A DNA stretch of 64,000 nt, taken from positions 173,231-237,230 of the forward strand of contig JAJFIA010000003.1 in assembly GCA_021775255.1 (NCBI GenBank), read 5' to 3'. Position numbers and translations under genes: made by a program. The notes under the pieces were generated by a model that was given only the letters and a program-made list of their open reading frames with translations, did not search any database and was not told the DNA's origin. Of this stretch, positions 62,186 through 64,000 are shown one piece after another. Within the stretch, counting starts at the first letter, position 1; the number at the start of each line of letters is the position of its first letter. The DNA is from Roseovarius sp. (GTDB taxonomy: Bacteria > Pseudomonadota > Alphaproteobacteria > Rhodobacterales > Rhodobacteraceae).

Positions 62186-64000
62186 TTGGGTAACGCGAGA
62201 AATTTTGCCTTCTGGGTGGTATTGTTTGTGCTGATTCTGGCGCTGTTCAACCTGTTTAGTGGCTCGGGCAACGCATTGCAGAGCAAACAGGTTAGGTATT
62301 CCGATTTTTACACCTCTGTGGAAAATGGCGAAGTCAGCCAGGTGACACTCGACGGCGAGAATGTTCGCTTTCGCGGAAAAGATGGCAAGGAATACATGAC
62401 AATCGTTCCTAAGGATGCTGAAATCACCAAATTGCTGATTGCTAAAGGCGTGACGATTACCGCCGAAAGCCAGGAGCAATCGGGGCTGCAATCCTTCATT
62501 CTTGCGATCTTGCCGATTGCCTTGCTGATCGGGGTGTGGATTTATTTCATGAACCGGATGCAGGGCGGCAGCAAGGGCGGGGCCATGGGCTTTGGCAAAT
62601 CCAAGGCGCGGATGCTGACCGAACGCGAAGGCCGTGTGACCTTTGATGATGTGGCCGGCATTGATGAGGCCAAGGAAGAATTGCAGGAGATTGTCGAGTT
62701 TCTGCGCCATCCGCAAAAATTCAGCCGCCTGGGCGGGCAAATCCCCAAAGGGGCGCTTTTGGTGGGGCCTCCGGGCACCGGTAAAACCCTGCTGGCGCGT
62801 GCCATTGCTGGCGAGGCCGGGGTGCCGTTTTTTACCATTTCCGGCTCTGACTTTGTGGAAATGTTTGTCGGCGTTGGCGCGTCGCGCGTCCGCGACATGT
62901 TTGAACAGGCCAAAAAGAACGCCCCCTGCATTATCTTCATTGATGAAATCGATGCGGTGGGTCGCTCCCGCGGGGCCGGTCTTGGCGGCGGCAATGACGA
63001 GCGCGAACAGACCCTCAATCAATTGCTGGTGGAAATGGACGGCTTTGAATCCAATGAAGGCATTATCCTCATTGCCGCGACCAACCGCCCCGATGTGCTG
63101 GACCCGGCGCTCCTGCGTCCCGGACGCATTGACCGCCAGGTTGTGGTGCCCAACCCGGATATTATTGGCCGGGAAAAAATACTCAAAGTGCATATGCGCG
63201 ATATCCCATTGGCCCATGATGTGGAACCCAAAGTGATTGCCCGTGGCACCCCCGGATTTTCCGGGGCGGATCTGGCCAATTTGTGCAATGAGGCCGCTTT
63301 GCTGGCCGCCCGGCGCGACAAACGCATGGTCACCATGAGCGATTTTGAAGATGCCAAAGACAAGGTGATGATGGGGCCGGAACGCCGTTCCATGGTGATG
63401 AGCGAAAAAGAAAAACAACTCACCGCCTATCACGAGGCCGGTCATGCCGTGGTTGCCTTGAATGTACCGTCATCGGATCCCGTGCATAAAGCCACCATTA
63501 TTCCCCGTGGCCGGGCGCTGGGCATGGTGATGCAATTGCCCGAAGCCGACAAGCTGTCCATGAGCCTTGAGGAAATGACCTCTCGTCTGGCGGTTCTGAT
63601 GGGCGGGCGCGTTGCCGAGGAAAGCAAATTTGGCCTCAATAAAGTTACCTCCGGGGCAGCCTCTGATATTCAGATGGCCACCAAACTGGCCCGGGCTATG
63701 GTCACACAATACGGCCTTTCCGAAGAATTGGGCCCCATTTCCTATGCGGATGATCAGGGCGAGGTGTTTCTTGGCCAGCAGATTATGCGCTCCTCTTCGC
63801 TGTCACCCGAAACCAGTCGCAAAATCGAGGCCGAAGTCAAACGCCTGGTCGAAGATGGTTTGAAAACCGCAAAAGATATCCTTGCCAGTAAGAAAAAAGA
63901 CTGGACCATTATTGCCGAAGGCCTGCTGGAATACGAAACGCTCTCGGGGGAGGACATTACCAATCTGATCGCCGGGAAGCCGTTAAAACGTCCTGAAAGC
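62186..64000 (+). CDS. ftsH: ATP-dependent zinc metalloprotease FtsH (3' end cut by the window)
   Basis: FtsH is a membrane AAA+ protease that degrades unassembled membrane proteins and the heat-shock factor. The gene is open to the last base; about 30 residues are missing. A TTG start (62186) follows a GGAGAG Shine-Dalgarno and gives the usual N-terminus [15 protein letters not shown]1 is at ~8-26 and TM2 at ~96-116. Walker A GPPGTGKT is at 194-201, FIDEIDAVG near 250, and the zinc site HEAGH at 416-420. Spacing to tilS is 92 bases. Confidence 0.95.
   Translation, partial: MGNARNFAFWVVLFVLILALFNLFSGSGNALQSKQVRYSDFYTSVENGEVSQVTLDGENVRFRGKDGKEYMTIVPKDAEITKLLIAKGVTITAESQEQSGLQSFILAILPIALLIGVWIYFMNRMQGGSKGGAMGFGKSKARMLTEREGRVTFDDVAGIDEAKEELQEIVEFLRHPQKFSRLGGQIPKGALLVGPPGTGKTLLARAIAGEAGVPFFTISGSDFVEMFVGVGASRVRDMFEQAKKNAPCIIFIDEIDAVGRSRGAGLGGGNDEREQTLNQLLVEMDGFESNEGIILIAATNRPDVLDPALLRPGRIDRQVVVPNPDIIGREKILKVHMRDIPLAHDVEPKVIARGTPGFSGADLANLCNEAALLAARRDKRMVTMSDFEDAKDKVMMGPERRSMVMSEKEKQLTAYHEAGHAVVALNVPSSDPVHKATIIPRGRALGMVMQLPEADKLSMSLEEMTSRLAVLMGGRVAEESKFGLNKVTSGAASDIQMATKLARAMVTQYGLSEELGPISYADDQGEVFLGQQIMRSSSLSPETSRKIEAEVKRLVEDGLKTAKDILASKKKDWTIIAEGLLEYETLSGEDITNLIAGKPLKRPES

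Noticed and set aside
62165..63445. 426-codon open frame antisense to ftsH
   Set aside because: Opposite the AAA+ domain of FtsH, which is complete on the plus strand; the antisense translation is rich in His/Gly/Asn with no domain pattern.

Overview
The window looks like chromosome of a marine alphaproteobacterium of the Rhodobacterales (Roseobacter-like). The signs are a GC-rich, GAT/GGC-rich codon style, the tolQRAB-pal-cpoB-tilS-ftsH order, a lepB-rnc-era block, an FDH3-type formate dehydrogenase locus with DUF3305/DUF3306/DUF6494/DUF6505 partners, and a glpVSTPQU-type ABC importer. This placement comes from gene content and order, not from an rRNA. I saw no rRNA, tRNA, CRISPR array, insertion sequence or prophage. 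The left edge cuts a serine dehydratase-like gene and the right edge cuts ftsH.

Layout. 1-21 kb is mostly core metabolism and envelope: thiamine pyrophosphokinase, the MlaA/MlaC lipid-transport pair, a type I secretion ABC/HlyD pair, RidA, GDPD, a FemAB-like acyltransferase, pterin dehydratase, peroxiredoxin, a ferredoxin-reductase-like flavoprotein, RsmD, UbiH, an amidase, CysQ, PmbA, a MerR regulator divergent from two hotdog thioesterases, and a MATE pump. 21-26.7 kb is a catabolic unit with its own RpiR-type regulator: a PuuA-like glutamine synthetase, an iron alcohol dehydrogenase, an aldehyde dehydrogenase and an N-formylglutamate-amidohydrolase-like enzyme. These fit a gamma-glutamylation route for an amino alcohol.

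26.7-42.9 kb is a formate dehydrogenase island. On the minus strand lie DUF3305, DUF3306, a TorD-like chaperone, a small Tat protein, FdhA, FdhB and FdhC, followed by a two-component system whose NtrC-like regulator lacks the GAFTGA loop. Divergent or nested on the plus strand are a large poly-Fe-S protein, a DUF6494 protein, Mrp, a degenerate biotin/lipoate-ligase-like protein and DUF6505. A c-type cytochrome on the minus strand carries what looks like the remnant of a TupA/ModA-like binding protein. This accessory set is the best candidate for an undescribed system.

42.9-46 kb holds a DevBCA-type exporter. 46-52.1 kb is a glycerol-type ABC importer whose two ATPases have lost different, complementary motifs. 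52.2-55 kb holds DUF1491, era, rnc and lepB. 55.2-64 kb holds ybgC and the Tol-Pal system, then tilS and ftsH.

Starts were chosen from Shine-Dalgarno spacing, overlaps and signal peptides where these could be seen. All family names come from motif recognition by eye, with no database search.
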